Of a stretch of 64,000 nucleotides of DNA, positions 1-12,824 are shown piece by piece. The stretch lies in the NCBI GenBank assembly GCA_964020085.1, contig OZ026600.1, forward strand, positions 19,147,694 to 19,211,693. The letters run 5' to 3'. Position numbers and translations under genes: made by a program. Positions within the stretch are counted from its first letter, which is position 1. Each line of letters starts with the position of its first letter. The notes beneath the pieces were generated by a model. The model was not told the origin of the DNA and ran no database searches. It was given only the letters and a program-made list of their open reading frames with translations. This stretch comes from Micromussa lordhowensis. Lineage: Eukaryota; Cnidaria; Anthozoa; Scleractinia; Lobophylliidae.

Positions 1-390
1 TTTTATTCTTTTCACAGTAATAAAACACTGCAGTGAAATGGCAATTTTTGAAACCATTTTGGTTTACAATAAAACAAGTGAATAAAATGAGTTCGAATTT
101 AACTCGTAAACTAAGAATGCCTAAAGGGCACGCATTCGAAGAAACAATGCTAAAAAATGTTCAAAAGAATATGTTATAAAATATTTGCTCACAAGATCTT
201 TCTCAAATCACTTGCCGACAGTCTCTGTCCGGAAGGCTCAAGGATTGCACACTTGCATGGGTTACCCATCTGGGTCACACAGATTACATTGAAATATTTT
301 AAACCGCTACTGCTTCGGAAGACAGGTTTAACGTGGATACCAGTGTTAATTCACAGATTCTGCATTTGCCTTTTGACCGAATAGCTGTTA
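1..390. other. No gene recognised
   Basis: AT-rich sequence with one open frame of 75 codons that has no recognisable domain or splice context. I see nothing supportable here. Confidence 0.5.
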
Positions 391-627
391 CTGGGGGCCC
401 GTTTCTCGAAAGCCCCGGAAACGTTTCCGGCCCGCAAAGCCATTTTTAATCAACCTGTATCTAAAAACAGAGAGGTATGTACGACTGAAACTCCTTGCAT
501 GAAAGAACCTCTGTTCATATTAAGAATGGGAGAATAAAACAGCTCTGTAATCATAAGGTTAGAGATTTTGCTACGGCGGCTTTCCGGGTACGAAAACGTT
601 TCGGGACCTTCGAGAAACGGGCCCTGG
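391..627. mobile_element. Foldback MITE, family A (copy 1)
   Basis: The two ends are inverted repeats: the left end reads CTGGGGGCCCGTTTCTCGAA and the right end is its near reverse complement. The interior is about 200 bp with no coding potential. A second copy in the opposite orientation lies at 54004-54238 and shares both termini and the internal CAGCTCTGTAATCATAAG motif. This identifies a non-autonomous DNA transposon family. Confidence 0.8.
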
Positions 628-913
628 TCTTCAAATGGTAGTGGGATCGTGGCAGACGGGTCGTCGTCACATGCATCCTTAGGTGTATCGATAATGTCGA
701 GTTTGTGCAGGAATTTGTTGATGAATGAATTGATTAAACTGATTGGAAAATCTAAGCTAAAGGACCCTGTTCAGCCTCTGCCAATTCCGATGCCATCGAA
801 GTTATTGATGTTGTATGGTGAAGTGAAATCTTATTGCTCTACTCGGAAAGTATGTTTGATTATCTTTAGTAGTTTCACAGTGATTTCCGCCGTTTCGACA
901 TGCTCGGAATAAA

Positions 914-962
914 TAACAATTATTCCATGAGCCCGAGTTGGATATGAAGTGATAAAATAACC
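914..962. repeat. Truncated MITE end (family of 56612-56731)
   Basis: The segment AACAATTATTCCATGAGC, followed by a GTTGGATATGA block, matches one arm of the complete foldback element at 56612-56731. The partner arm is not present here, so this is a half copy. Confidence 0.55.
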
Positions 963-1138
963 AACGAGCGCGTAGCGCGAGTTAGTTATAATCACTTAGA
1001 TTATAACTCATTCTCAAATCTCATTCTCAATTCTCAAACCGGGTTTTGCCGCCGATTTTTATTTCGGCCATTATAGAGGGCTGAAGTTGAAAACTTCGTG
1101 CGGAAAATTTTTAAACTTGGCGCACTATTTTCCATATG

Positions 1139-1178
1139 ACAAAAAACTCCGATTATTGGCTCATAGTCGGAGTTTTTT
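1139..1178. repeat. Hairpin, inverted repeat
   Basis: The arms AAAAAACTCCGA and TCGGAGTTTTTT surround a short loop. A further TAGTCGGAG motif lies at about 1205. It is probably a MITE remnant; no function is apparent. Confidence 0.5.
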
Positions 1179-1179
1179 A

Positions 1180-2148
1180 GCCAATCAAAAAGCTAGATAT
1201 GCACTAGTCGGAGCTGAGAATTTTCTAAAAAATAATAGCCAAACTCTCGCATGTAAATAAAACAAAAGGTGTGGCTGACTAGGGTCCTTTAAGGAAAGTA
1301 GAGCAGAGCTTGTGGGAGTGGATTAGGTCATTTATAGGGGGACTACCTTGTAACTGAAGCCTTTTTTATTCCTCTTTTAATATATATTTGTTTTAATTTA
1401 ATGTAACATGTACTTGTATTGACCAAAAAGGAAATAAACTTGATTGATTACAGGGGATGTGTGCTATGGATCTTAGCAGCGTGCAAACAGCTTTTTTATC
1501 ATCTGTCAACATGGCTGTGGTAATGCTGAACTAAATTAGTGTTCGTAGACTTCCAGCAAAGAAAGAGAGACGCTGGGATTGAGGCTGGAAAATGCACCCT
1601 ATAAACATGTTACTGAAACCAAGAAAAAGATTCATGACCCGAACATTTTTTCTCTAGACTGCTGTTGCACTCTTGTTACTTTATACTACAATTTTGTAAA
1701 GGCAGAACAAATAATTTGCATATGTATACTAAAGGTTGCAAAGCAAGGTCTTTTTCTTCCAAAATACTGCAGTGAGAACACATCATAGTGCCCTAGAAAA
1801 AGGGATCAGTTATAACTATGCAAGGGAAATAAAAAATGATAGCTACATAGTATCTAGTTTTGTTTTTTGGGATGGCCTTTCTTGTTCAACAACCTCCTAC
1901 AAAATGGGGCCGTCTAGAAACTGGTACTAATATAGCATTTTGTTATTTACTTGCTATAGATAATCCTAGAACATTGTTGCAATGTATTGTTTGTTTGTCA
2001 TTAGAAAACTGATCACCAACAACAGATTCAAACTGCTTACAGCTAGTGGCTCCATCAATTTTTCTTGAGAATGCGCTTGAAGCAACTTGCTTTCATCAGG
2101 AATACCAAGGGCTCATCCTTTTAGCCACAAGTACAAGGTTGTCCCTTG
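1180..2148. other. No gene recognised
   Basis: The open frames here are 64-69 codons long and have no domain. The region is probably 3' flank of the coiled-coil gene that ends at 2149. Confidence 0.4.
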
Positions 2149-3671
2149 TTAACATACTTTTCCATACTTGTCAGGTTTTTGGTTCACAGGTTGCAGATCC
2201 TCATTGTCTTTGTCCTTTTCTTCCTGCACCAAACATTCAAGCTCCTCATTGGTCAGAGGCTGCTTTGGAAATATGGTTCTATATAATGGAAAACAGCAAG
2301 AGATTTCATGTCTTTCACACTCGCCTGTTAGAAATGCCTCTGATTGTTCAGTGCTATCCATCAGCTGTTTCATGTGACTGTCTTTGGCTTCTTGTAAAGT
2401 CTTAATCATATCTTTTGATGAAAGAGGTTTTCTTTTCTTCTCTTGCAGTCTTTGAAGTTCCTTCTCTGCAACAACAAGGGAGAAAATACATTTAGTCTGT
2501 CTTTCTGGGTTGTAAAATATAACGATGCTAAGTTGCATGTAAGGAAACTCTGAAACTGGCAAAATTTTATCTCATCACAAATCATATCTTGGAAGATATT
2601 AGCATAATTTTGTGACATTGTTAATTTAAAGTCAAACAGAGTTTTACTCACGGTAACTTCTTACTTTTATAACTCAACTGCCACTTATCCCCTTTAAATG
2701 CAACAAGAATTTTGGCAAGTGTAAATAGCTCAGTCTCCCATCCTTGTTGTCAACATGCAAGTTGAGTGTTTGATTTAAGTGTGAGCATAGTGCAAGGTTT
2801 GTATCTTAGGCCCGTAGATACGAGAACTGGGCTTAGTCCTGTATGTGCCGTCAAATGGCCTGATTACATAGCAAATTTCAGCCTGGGCTGAAATTTTAGC
2901 CCAGCTTCTGAAATAAACCCACTTGAAATCAAATTGGCAATCACATGGAGAAGGATTCAGTCCAGGCCGCAATTCAGCCTGGGCTGAAAATCCTAGCCCT
3001 GTTTGAAAAACTGGGCTAGAAAAAATCCCATGTAATTGAAACGAAATTTCAGCCCGGGCTGAAAAGAGAGCTTTGACATGCGTTTTCCGCCGCGCCATTT
3101 TGATTCTCCTGAGACTCTCTGTGCGCAATTTTATACTTAACGCAGAGGCTAATATTTCGGCCCGGGCTGAAATTCGTCATGTAATCGGAACAATACTTCA
3201 GCCCTCCCTAGCCGGGCTGAAATTCGCCGTGTAATCAGGCCCAAAGACTGCGCGAATGAAGCCACTGATGTAGGCCAAAAACCATAAAACGTACAATTTT
3301 AGGGTTTAGAATTTTTCTGAAATACAAAACTAAAAGTTTAGCTTTCGAAGTTTTTTTTTTATTTGGTAGCGACTTTGTAAAATATTATGTGTATCTGCGT
3401 TCTTTGAAGAATTACTTTTTTAGTTTCTTAATATTACGTCTTGCCCAGCTCTTGCAGGGTCGACTGGGAATTGAAGGACTTTGAACTCACCCAAGCGGGA
3501 AATATACCGTTTATTTCCCACAGAAATCATTTCTTCCGCCATGCAATTGTCGCATATCGAATCCTTGTTGTCTTTTTCGTCAAATGTTACCCATCCAATT
3601 TGATTTGAAAGCGTCGGTAAAGAGGTGTCTGTGCTTGACCGTGACCCTTCAAAGTTTACATCGTCCACCAT
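2149..3671 (-). CDS. Small coiled-coil protein, two exons, function unknown
   Basis: The model is complement(join(2149..2465, 3491..3671)), 165 aa. Exon 1 opens with MVDDVNFEG at 3671 and ends at a perfect GTGAGT donor at 3490. Exon 2 follows a GTTGTTGCAG acceptor. The split codon closes as Glu without a frameshift, and this phase match is the main support. The protein has an acidic N-terminal part with a CDNC pair, then a charged helical stretch beginning SRLEKELQRLQEKKRK that should form a coiled coil. It ends in an acidic, hydrophilic tail. The gene is divergent from METTL5 and shares its promoter region. I do not recognise the family. Any extra exon inside the roughly 1-kb intron would have to preserve phase. 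That intron also holds a palindromic repeat (2857-3241). Confidence 0.65.
2857..3241. mobile_element. Foldback repeat built from CAGCCCGGGCTG palindromes
   Basis: The left end (TGGCCTGATTACATAGCAAA) and right end (complement of GTGTAATCAGGCCCA) are inverted repeats. At least five internal copies of a TTTCAGCCYGGGCTGAAA palindrome are spread through it. It sits inside the intron of the coiled-coil gene and has no coding potential. It is best explained as a non-autonomous foldback transposon. Confidence 0.65.
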
Positions 3672-5967
<2,296 letters not shown>

Positions 5968-6245
5968 TTAACATAAACTTAGAATATTTTTATTACAAAA
6001 TCTGACAAAAGTCCAGCAATTTGTTTTGGAGAGTTTCAGCTTACAAGCTGCTTCCTCCATTTGGCTGGCTGCTTCCAAATCAATGAAGTTCAGTACAGCT
6101 TTACCAATAAATACTCTAAATTTTCCAGACTGAAAATGTCTTTGTGTGTTCCTTCAATGTTTTGGCTTATTAATCAACTATAGTTTTCTTTTTTCCTGAC
6201 GAGAATTTGCCATGCTGGAAGTTGAGCAGAAATGCATCTTATTAA

Positions 6246-6541
6246 GTGGTGGCACAGTGGTCTCTTGGTTAGAGAGTGTGCTCGACTCCGGATCAAGTGG
6301 TCCGGGTTCGAACCCTGGCTGGGGACATTGTGTTGTGTTCTTGGGCAAGACACTTGACTCTCACAGTGCCTCTCTCCATCCAGGTGTATAAATGGATACT
6401 GGTAAATTTAATGCTGGGGGTAGCCCCACGATGGACTAGCATCCCATCCAGGGAGGAGTAGAGATATTCTTAGTCGCTTCATGCTACTGAAACCAGGATA
6501 ACCTCTGGCCTGATGGGCCACTTGGCTCGTATGCAACTTTT
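6246..6541 (+). mobile_element. tRNA-derived SINE
   Basis: The 5' part carries an A-box-like TGGTTAGAGAGTG and a B box GGTTCGAACCC, but the anticodon region is not that of a working tRNA. A conserved non-tRNA body follows (TTCTTGGGCAAGACACTTGA, then CATCCCATCCAGGGAGGAGT and GGCCACTTGGCTCGTATGCA) and ends in a T-rich tail. This is a SINE transcribed by RNA polymerase III, lying just downstream of METTL5. Confidence 0.8.
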
Positions 6542-8669
6542 TTATTAGGTAGCAAACTAGTCCACAACTTATAGAGGAGTTTTATGAGTGTTTCCCTGAG
6601 TGGTCCGAATTTTGCATTGCAGGCCACTAAAATGGACCTCTCACGAGTCAGTTTCGGTGAATACTGCTTTTCCAAAACAAGTGCATGAAAGAAATAGACT
6701 GAAAACAGTTTGCTGTTAAGTAGAAATCTTTTGTTTCTTCATGTCTGGTGGACAATTTTAGTTTAACTTTCAGGAATTTGAAAACGAGTTCATAATAAAT
6801 TGATTTCTTCAATTGGGCGAGCGCGTTTTACGAGGATGGATCGCGGAGTAAAAGAATCTTTAAAACGAAAACTTTATTAACTGGAAAAGCTTGTTCGGTC
6901 CGTATTAGAATACTGGTCTGGGGTTCACTCCATAAACTTTCCGAAAAAAAAAAGAACTAGGCCAGTTTTTCTTCTAAAAATCTCAGGCTACATGTCGTTC
7001 AATAACATATTCGAATAATTCGATGTTGATTGACTAAATGATTTGGTTGACAAAAGATTTTGTTGATCAAATAAATATAGATGTAGGGAAGTTAAATAAA
7101 CCTAAAAAAGGGACGAGACAGATTTCTTGTAATAAATAGAAGAGTAAATTGCAAGGACTCTCATCAATTTTTGTCCGAAATGAGACAAAGTGTCCGAAAA
7201 TTAAACGTCCGAAATGTTTTGGCAGTAATGTAACTTTAGTTTGTCCAATAAGAACGCGCTGAAACCTCGCTCAAACCGCGCAGTGAAACGTTGCAACCAA
7301 TGGGGAAGGAGGGGTGGGGGAAACAGACTCTGACAACGTTTTGATACGATTTTACAGCGGATTGACCTAGAGAAAGGCGTTTTTTCTTCTAAGATTGGCA
7401 AAAAAACAAAAACAAAACAAAAAAACAATGCAGACAAACAGATATAATACAGAACCAAACTCAAGGTGAATCGGTCTTGTGAAAAGGTTTACGGATCTTT
7501 ACGTGCTTTGACACCTGTGGACTAGAAGTCATTAGAAAACATGCCATTAGACAGCACTGATTAGAAACCCGTGTGTGTTCAGTTTGATAGTTGTTGGAGG
7601 GATCGCGTTTCAGAAAATCGACAAATATACCCTGATAATTGCGATTTAGCTGTTTGCACACGTGTTCTGCTGACTCACAAGCGATATCAGTTTTAGGCGA
7701 GGTCCACTTGGAGGTCAGCGGAAGGAAAAAACTGAAACTCCCTCCAGTCACGTTTCTCATTTCTTTCGTTTCCTTAATAGCTAAAGCCGACAAATTACTG
7801 CAGGGATATTTCCTTGCAGATAAGTACACAACATAACGATATATCGGGTTGTTTTTCTTTCTCGTGAGCTTTACGATTGCATGAAGAAACGACTCAGAAG
7901 CCCTAAATGATTCGGCGGCATCTGAAACATTCCCCCACAACGTCAATATATAAAGGACCATAAAGCGGTTGGTTTGTTTGAAACACTTCATTGCTTTTGC
8001 AATACAGCCGCAAATAGCTTTTCTTAAAAGGGTATTTTAATTGTGATCATGTACTGCAAATAGTCAGGTATTCAACTGAAAAAAAAATTGGGGCAGAAAC
8101 CGAAAATTGGCACATGATAAACTTGTTAAAAAGTGGTTTGCATATCTTGAAGAGTTTAGCCTAAATTTTTCGATTTTGTCGTTTATAATCCGAGTTAATC
8201 TTCTCCATCCTTGTTTTTTTTATGGTTCGATATTGTCTCTTTGGTGTTTTTCTATTTTAGCCGTAAACTACTATTTTCAAGTTTCTTTCAATCTAAAGGT
8301 AATTTTGTATGTGACTAAAACAACTCAAAATACCGTAGTGTTTTCCTTATCTGTGTTTTGTTTTTATTCAGCCAAGATGCAATGTATTGTTTTCATCAAG
8401 CAAAAAATTTTTTCTCGAAACAACGATAAAAGGCCAAAATGAAATTCAGTGATGTATAGAGTACAACCGTCGAACATTTGCAAATGAAGATGACATGTCG
8501 AAATATGTTTTGTAAATAGAAAAAATGCTGCTTTCTTTTTTGGCCAAAATGCTGAGATTAGCTAGGATGTTTATCGTATTAAAACAGGATTTGCAAAGGC
8601 TCCTGACGTTTGGCGACCAGTTCTGAAAACACGACATCCAAATCAGCAAGATGTTTGCGAGTGGTTTAA
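6542..8669. other. No firm gene
   Basis: The longest open frame is 176 codons on the minus strand (7461-7991), discussed among the findings. It has no introns, domain or paralogue to support it. The rest is AT-rich without recognisable features. Confidence 0.4.
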
Positions 8670-9298
8670 GGACGTTCGCGCCCAAAAACTTCCCACGCAC
8701 AGATTTTTTTAAAACTTTGACTGTAGGTAGAAAATGATAAGATTAGATTAAAAACGTAAAAAAAATCGGGGGTCACCGAACTCGTTTTGAAGATAAGGCG
8801 TATCACAGACCATAGCATTTCTAGGATTTCCAGTCATTCGAGGCGATTCTGGCCGGATTCATTACTATCGGCATATGTTTAAGTTGAAGAATCATATCTA
8901 AGTTATGTGTCTTTAACGCAGCATATATAGGCCTATATGATAGATCTTTGCTACATATGTCATAAAATCAGCTAGAATTAGCCTTAAAAAATACAACTTT
9001 AAGTCACGCACACCTGTAATAGGCGTACCAATTCGACCCTATTTGAGTAGTATATGAGAAATAATTAAAACTTCCCACGCTCAGATTTTTTTTGTTTTTT
9101 AGTATAATGGAAAGAATCAGAAAAGGAATTGATCTGCCGAAAAAAAAGTGGGGGTCACCGAGTATCCAACAAAAATATTCGCACACAAAGTTAACGCAAA
9201 GGTCATCAGCTCTATATTTTGTTGAGTTTTGGACTCCGTGCGCGCGCTTGAAAATGACGTGGCACGTGCGTGACCAATGAATAGCGTGCGCACTGGAG

Positions 9299-9327
<29 letters not shown>
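8670..9327. mobile_element. TTAA-flanked MITE with GGACGTTCGCGCCCA ends
   Basis: It is a 658-bp element flanked by TTAA (8666-8669 and 9328-9331). The inverted ends are GGACGTTCGCGCCCA on the left and TGGGCGCGAACGTCC on the right. Inside are two related direct segments that each begin CTTCCCACGC and end GGGGGTCACCGA (about 8688-8782 and 9070-9162). There is no plausible coding sequence. Confidence 0.8.
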
Positions 9328-9331
<4 letters not shown>

Positions 9332-9609
9332 GTTGTAAATTTTCTAACAGTTTTTCTGTTGCTTTATTTTGTCCTTCACTTTTGACTGTTGATATTAATG
9401 TCGAACTGTACAAAACAAGCAGTGAAAAACCGTGACTTTTACACAAGAAAAATTATTGAAACTCCATTGACGTCTAATCCCAGATCAGCTGCCTTAAGAG
9501 GCCTTTGGACAGCCAGTGAGTCCAGCTGTAAAAACAGGAAACCTTAAACTGTGTAAAGTCAGAAATGTCTCAAACTGACAGGAACGGAGAAGGTTTTTCT
9601 ACTATATAG

Positions 9610-9915
9610 TACCGTAAACTGCCGCTTGTAAGCCCTCGGCTCATACATAATATCCGAGGGGGCTTATAACCGGAATAAAAAACCGTTTCGAAATGAGCTA
9701 TAGCTGTGTTGATCGAAATAGGTTTTTCATATACTGGTTTTTAACATTAACTGGGTTTTTAAGCTTTAAAAATCATAATAGTACGAATTCAAACAAGTAA
9801 AACTAGAGGGTGCTTATATCAGGGGGGTTTATAATCGAATTTATCTTTTTGGGTTACGGGTAGATTGGTCTATAACCGGTGGACTTATAAACGGTGTGTG
9901 GGGGAAGCTTATAAG
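9610..9915. repeat. Dispersed repeat rich in GGTTATAAGC-like motifs
   Basis: Several degenerate copies of a GCTTATAAxCGG motif occur in both orientations. The segment at 54497-54535 (GGTTTATAACCGGGATTTTACGG) is a related fragment. It is a repeat of unknown class. Confidence 0.45.
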
Positions 9916-9922
9916 CTTATAT

Positions 9923-9950
9923 TGATTGATTGATTGATTGATTGGTTGAT
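9923..9950. repeat. TTGA microsatellite
   Basis: A run of five to six TTGA units with one degenerate unit. Confidence 0.85.
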
Positions 9951-10137
9951 AATAACAGCTTTGAGAGCAGGAAGAATACTTGTTTCAATTCACTGTAAAC
10001 TTGCATTTTATATCTCTGTCTGGGGTTCCATCTCTCAATTCTTGTCAACCTCAACTGGCAAGATTCACTCGCGCGTGTAGAAAACCCTGGTTAAAAATTC
10101 AAGGTTACTGACGAGGTAATATTTTGTGTTGTTCGAA

Positions 10138-10190
10138 AAACATTCTCGACCATCCAGATTTTCCGAAAATCTGGATGGTCGAGAATGTTT
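10138..10190. repeat. Perfect 25-bp hairpin
   Basis: The arms at 10138-10162 and 10166-10190 are exact reverse complements (arm AAACATTCTCGACCATCCAG plus ATTTT) around a 3-base CCG loop. Confidence 0.85.
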
Positions 10191-11017
10191 CTCAGAGAGG
10201 CTCTCTGTGTAAACGCACTCTAACAGAACTCCATTACTTTCTGACAGGCGTGAAACAATGCATGAATTGTACTGACTTTTGATCCTTTGATCTAAGTAAT
10301 TAAAAGGTAATTATGATGACAGAGATCAACTTGAGTAGTTTCCATTCGATTACATGCTCACGTGCATGCCGTACTGTTAGTTTTAAGGGGTACAAGAACG
10401 TTGCTTTTTTTTAAATATCTTCCTTCCTTTGGGAATCCTGAATGTTTCAGAAATCTCTCTAATCGGCCACTGAAGTATTACCGATATATCTAATAGTTGC
10501 GTCCTTTACTGACGGTTTAACTACTTTTCCCAGGTCCACAGCGGCACTGAAATCAACTTCGGTCACGTAATGCAAGAAAGGCCACTTTTTGAAAGATCCG
10601 CTGTACTGTACTTAACAACATTTTATTTTACTTTGTTTCATTTCTTATCGAGCGAAATGCACGCCACTTCGAGGCAGGTAGCATTCCTTTGCGAATTACC
10701 ATATACAAATAAACTAATCTGTTTGTTGTCTTTTCTGCGGTTGGTGATTAAGGAATCTTTTGTCTACTGTAGCATGACTGTACTTGCCGTCGCTACAGCC
10801 GGTAAGGCTCTAGAGAAACGCGCACTCAAGGTCATTATTAAAGACTTTGCTATGTCAATATGTTGTTATCCAGGACATAGCTTTGCGGACGTAAATTTTA
10901 TTTTAATACCATCACAGTGGAAAAGCTTCATTAACTCTCTTAAATTTACGATCAGCTATTTGCTATAACGTCACGTTTGTAATAAATATACTCTATTGTT
11001 TACGCAAATTATTCTCG
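10191..11017. other. No gene recognised
   Basis: One 132-codon open frame (10570-10968) lacks any recognisable domain. The region is most likely the 3' flank of the minus-strand gene ending at 11018. Confidence 0.4.
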
Positions 11018-11950
11018 CTAAAGCTCTGGCAAACGTAAACTTAAAGTATTTTTTTCGTAATTGGGAGAATCGTTAAGTTTTGTTAAATCATTTAAGTCTA
11101 GTTTTTGAGCACCAAGCTTTAAAGCACCCGTCCTTTCCTTTGGAACAACCAAACGCTTTCTATCTAGCTTTCGCCTGGAGTCTTTCTTTGTCAATTCGGA
11201 AACCGTGGAAACCCTAATCTTTGGTAGTTTTAATGGTTCTTTTGGTTCTTTGCCTGCTTCCTCCAAGTCCACTGCGTGATCCCTTAAACCCGTAGAAGTG
11301 TTAATTTCGGTCCTTATCTCTCCGAGGTTACTAAATTGTGTCACTAGTGTTAACCTCTCTTGCTTTCTCTGCCTGTACATGCCATCAAGTTTGTCTAAAA
11401 CCTCCACATGCCCATGGCCAGTTCCCATGAGATCTTTATACTTCACTCTCCGTGTTTTGTATCGTTCGATTAGCTCTTCAAACGAATCCTGACTCGATGC
11501 AGGTTTCGGTTGCTTTTTTGGCTGGCGTTTTCCTTTTCTGTCAACAAATCTGCCATCGGAATGTGCTCCCGTAGTGCTCGCCACTTGTTTAGCAGCAACG
11601 CGTGAAGAGCCGCTCTTCATTAGCGCCTCTTTGTTTTGCTTTGGCGATTCGTTTCCGAAGAACAACTGATTGCGGACACTCTCGGCGGGTTTGAGAGCCA
11701 TGATCACCTTATAATGTCCATACTTGTTGTGTTTATAAAACGCTTCTTCAGCGTACACCATAACTGGGCCATCTCGCCCGTTATGTTCGAATTTACTCAG
11801 ATTCTGTCCATTGGCCTCACAGGGAAGTAAGGTTTGTTTGCCTTTCGCAATTGCAGATTGAATTCTAGCTTCCTTCGGTGCCGAATTCTTTGCCGCTGGG
11901 AACTCCTCCCGTTCCTGGGTCCTTCCTTCGCGTTTTATGCGCTGCGTCAT
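11018..11950 (-). CDS. Hypothetical basic, low-complexity protein, single exon
   Basis: An uninterrupted 310-codon frame with a good start context (AAAACATGA). The product is hydrophilic and Lys/Arg-rich, with no signal peptide or membrane segment. The middle part is strongly basic (VDRKGKRQPKKQPKP). A predicted helical segment follows around residues 150-205 (SFEELIERYKTRRVKYKDL and DKLDGMYRQRKQERL). I do not recognise the family. A nuclear or RNA-binding scaffold role would fit the composition but is a guess. The length, codon quality and distance from repeats argue for a real gene. It is divergent from the collagen-like gene at 12825, with 874 bp between the starts. Confidence 0.6.
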   Translation of the reverse strand: MTQRIKREGRTQEREEFPAAKNSAPKEARIQSAIAKGKQTLLPCEANGQNLSKFEHNGRDGPVMVYAEEAFYKHNKYGHYKVIMALKPAESVRNQLFFGNESPKQNKEALMKSGSSRVAAKQVASTTGAHSDGRFVDRKGKRQPKKQPKPASSQDSFEELIERYKTRRVKYKDLMGTGHGHVEVLDKLDGMYRQRKQERLTLVTQFSNLGEIRTEINTSTGLRDHAVDLEEAGKEPKEPLKLPKIRVSTVSELTKKDSRRKLDRKRLVVPKERTGALKLGAQKLDLNDLTKLNDSPNYEKNTLSLRLPEL

Positions 11951-12824
11951 GTTTTCGTGAAAAATATCTAAAGATTTCTTGTCATCTTATCCCTGATTGT
12001 GAGAATGCGGTTTAATAGGCTATTAATGTCTAGCCGACAAAAAGTTCCATCACAACCATTGTCAGAACGACAGCTAGGTGATTGGCCAAAGAAAAATTAC
12101 CCACCAAGCTTCTCGCGCTGTTTCTTCAAGCGTTACTAAACGTCTAAGCACATTTTGTTCTATATAGCATCAGTGAATTGAATTGAATGACATTCCTTCA
12201 CATAGTACGCATTTGCTTAAAAAAATTGCCCCAGGGGCTTAAGCAAAAGTGGTAGATTTTGTCTGTTTGTGGAGTTATGAGATAGCTGTTGGACTTTGCT
12301 CTGATTTGTCACGCCAAAGACTCGTGTCTGACCATTGACACGAAAACTGTCGTTTGGCAGATTTCCATTGCTTTTAATGAAAAGCAGGTGCGATCAAATG
12401 GCGGGAAAATAAACAATAAGACCGGAAGTTTTAATGACGAAAAGAGCAATATATAGTTGATTTCAAATTCCACAAAAGTCAGTCACTAAGCTATCCATTG
12501 TTCAATGGGCGCCCTTCCATATCGTGACGTAACCAATCATCGCTTAGGGATGTAAATATACAACAAGCTCTCCTGACCGCATGTCATTCAAGGTACAAAA
12601 CTACGCACTCGTCTCCGGTTTTACTATATCCCTCTCAAATTACCCATAGACCCAACGCAGTTGATAAACATCGGATCGTGTTCTTGGAAAGGGCTCAAAT
12701 ATTGGATGGAGAACAGTTTCTTCGAACTGAGTTTACAGATCTAATTGTTGAGCATTATATCAATTAATTAACAGAAGTAACATTTGTGTGTACATACAGG
12801 GAACATTGTTTTAAGTGGGTGCTC
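11951..12824. promoter_or_regulatory. Divergent intergenic region upstream of hypothetical gene and collagen-like gene A
   Basis: It separates two outward-facing genes. A pyrimidine/GT-rich stretch ending CATACAG at 12800 could be a 3' splice site for an upstream non-coding exon of gene A. A promoter role is inferred from position. Confidence 0.35.

Noticed and set aside
2046..2405. 119-codon plus-strand ORF
   Set aside because: It lies opposite exon 2 of the minus-strand coiled-coil gene and has no domain or splice support; it is a shadow frame.
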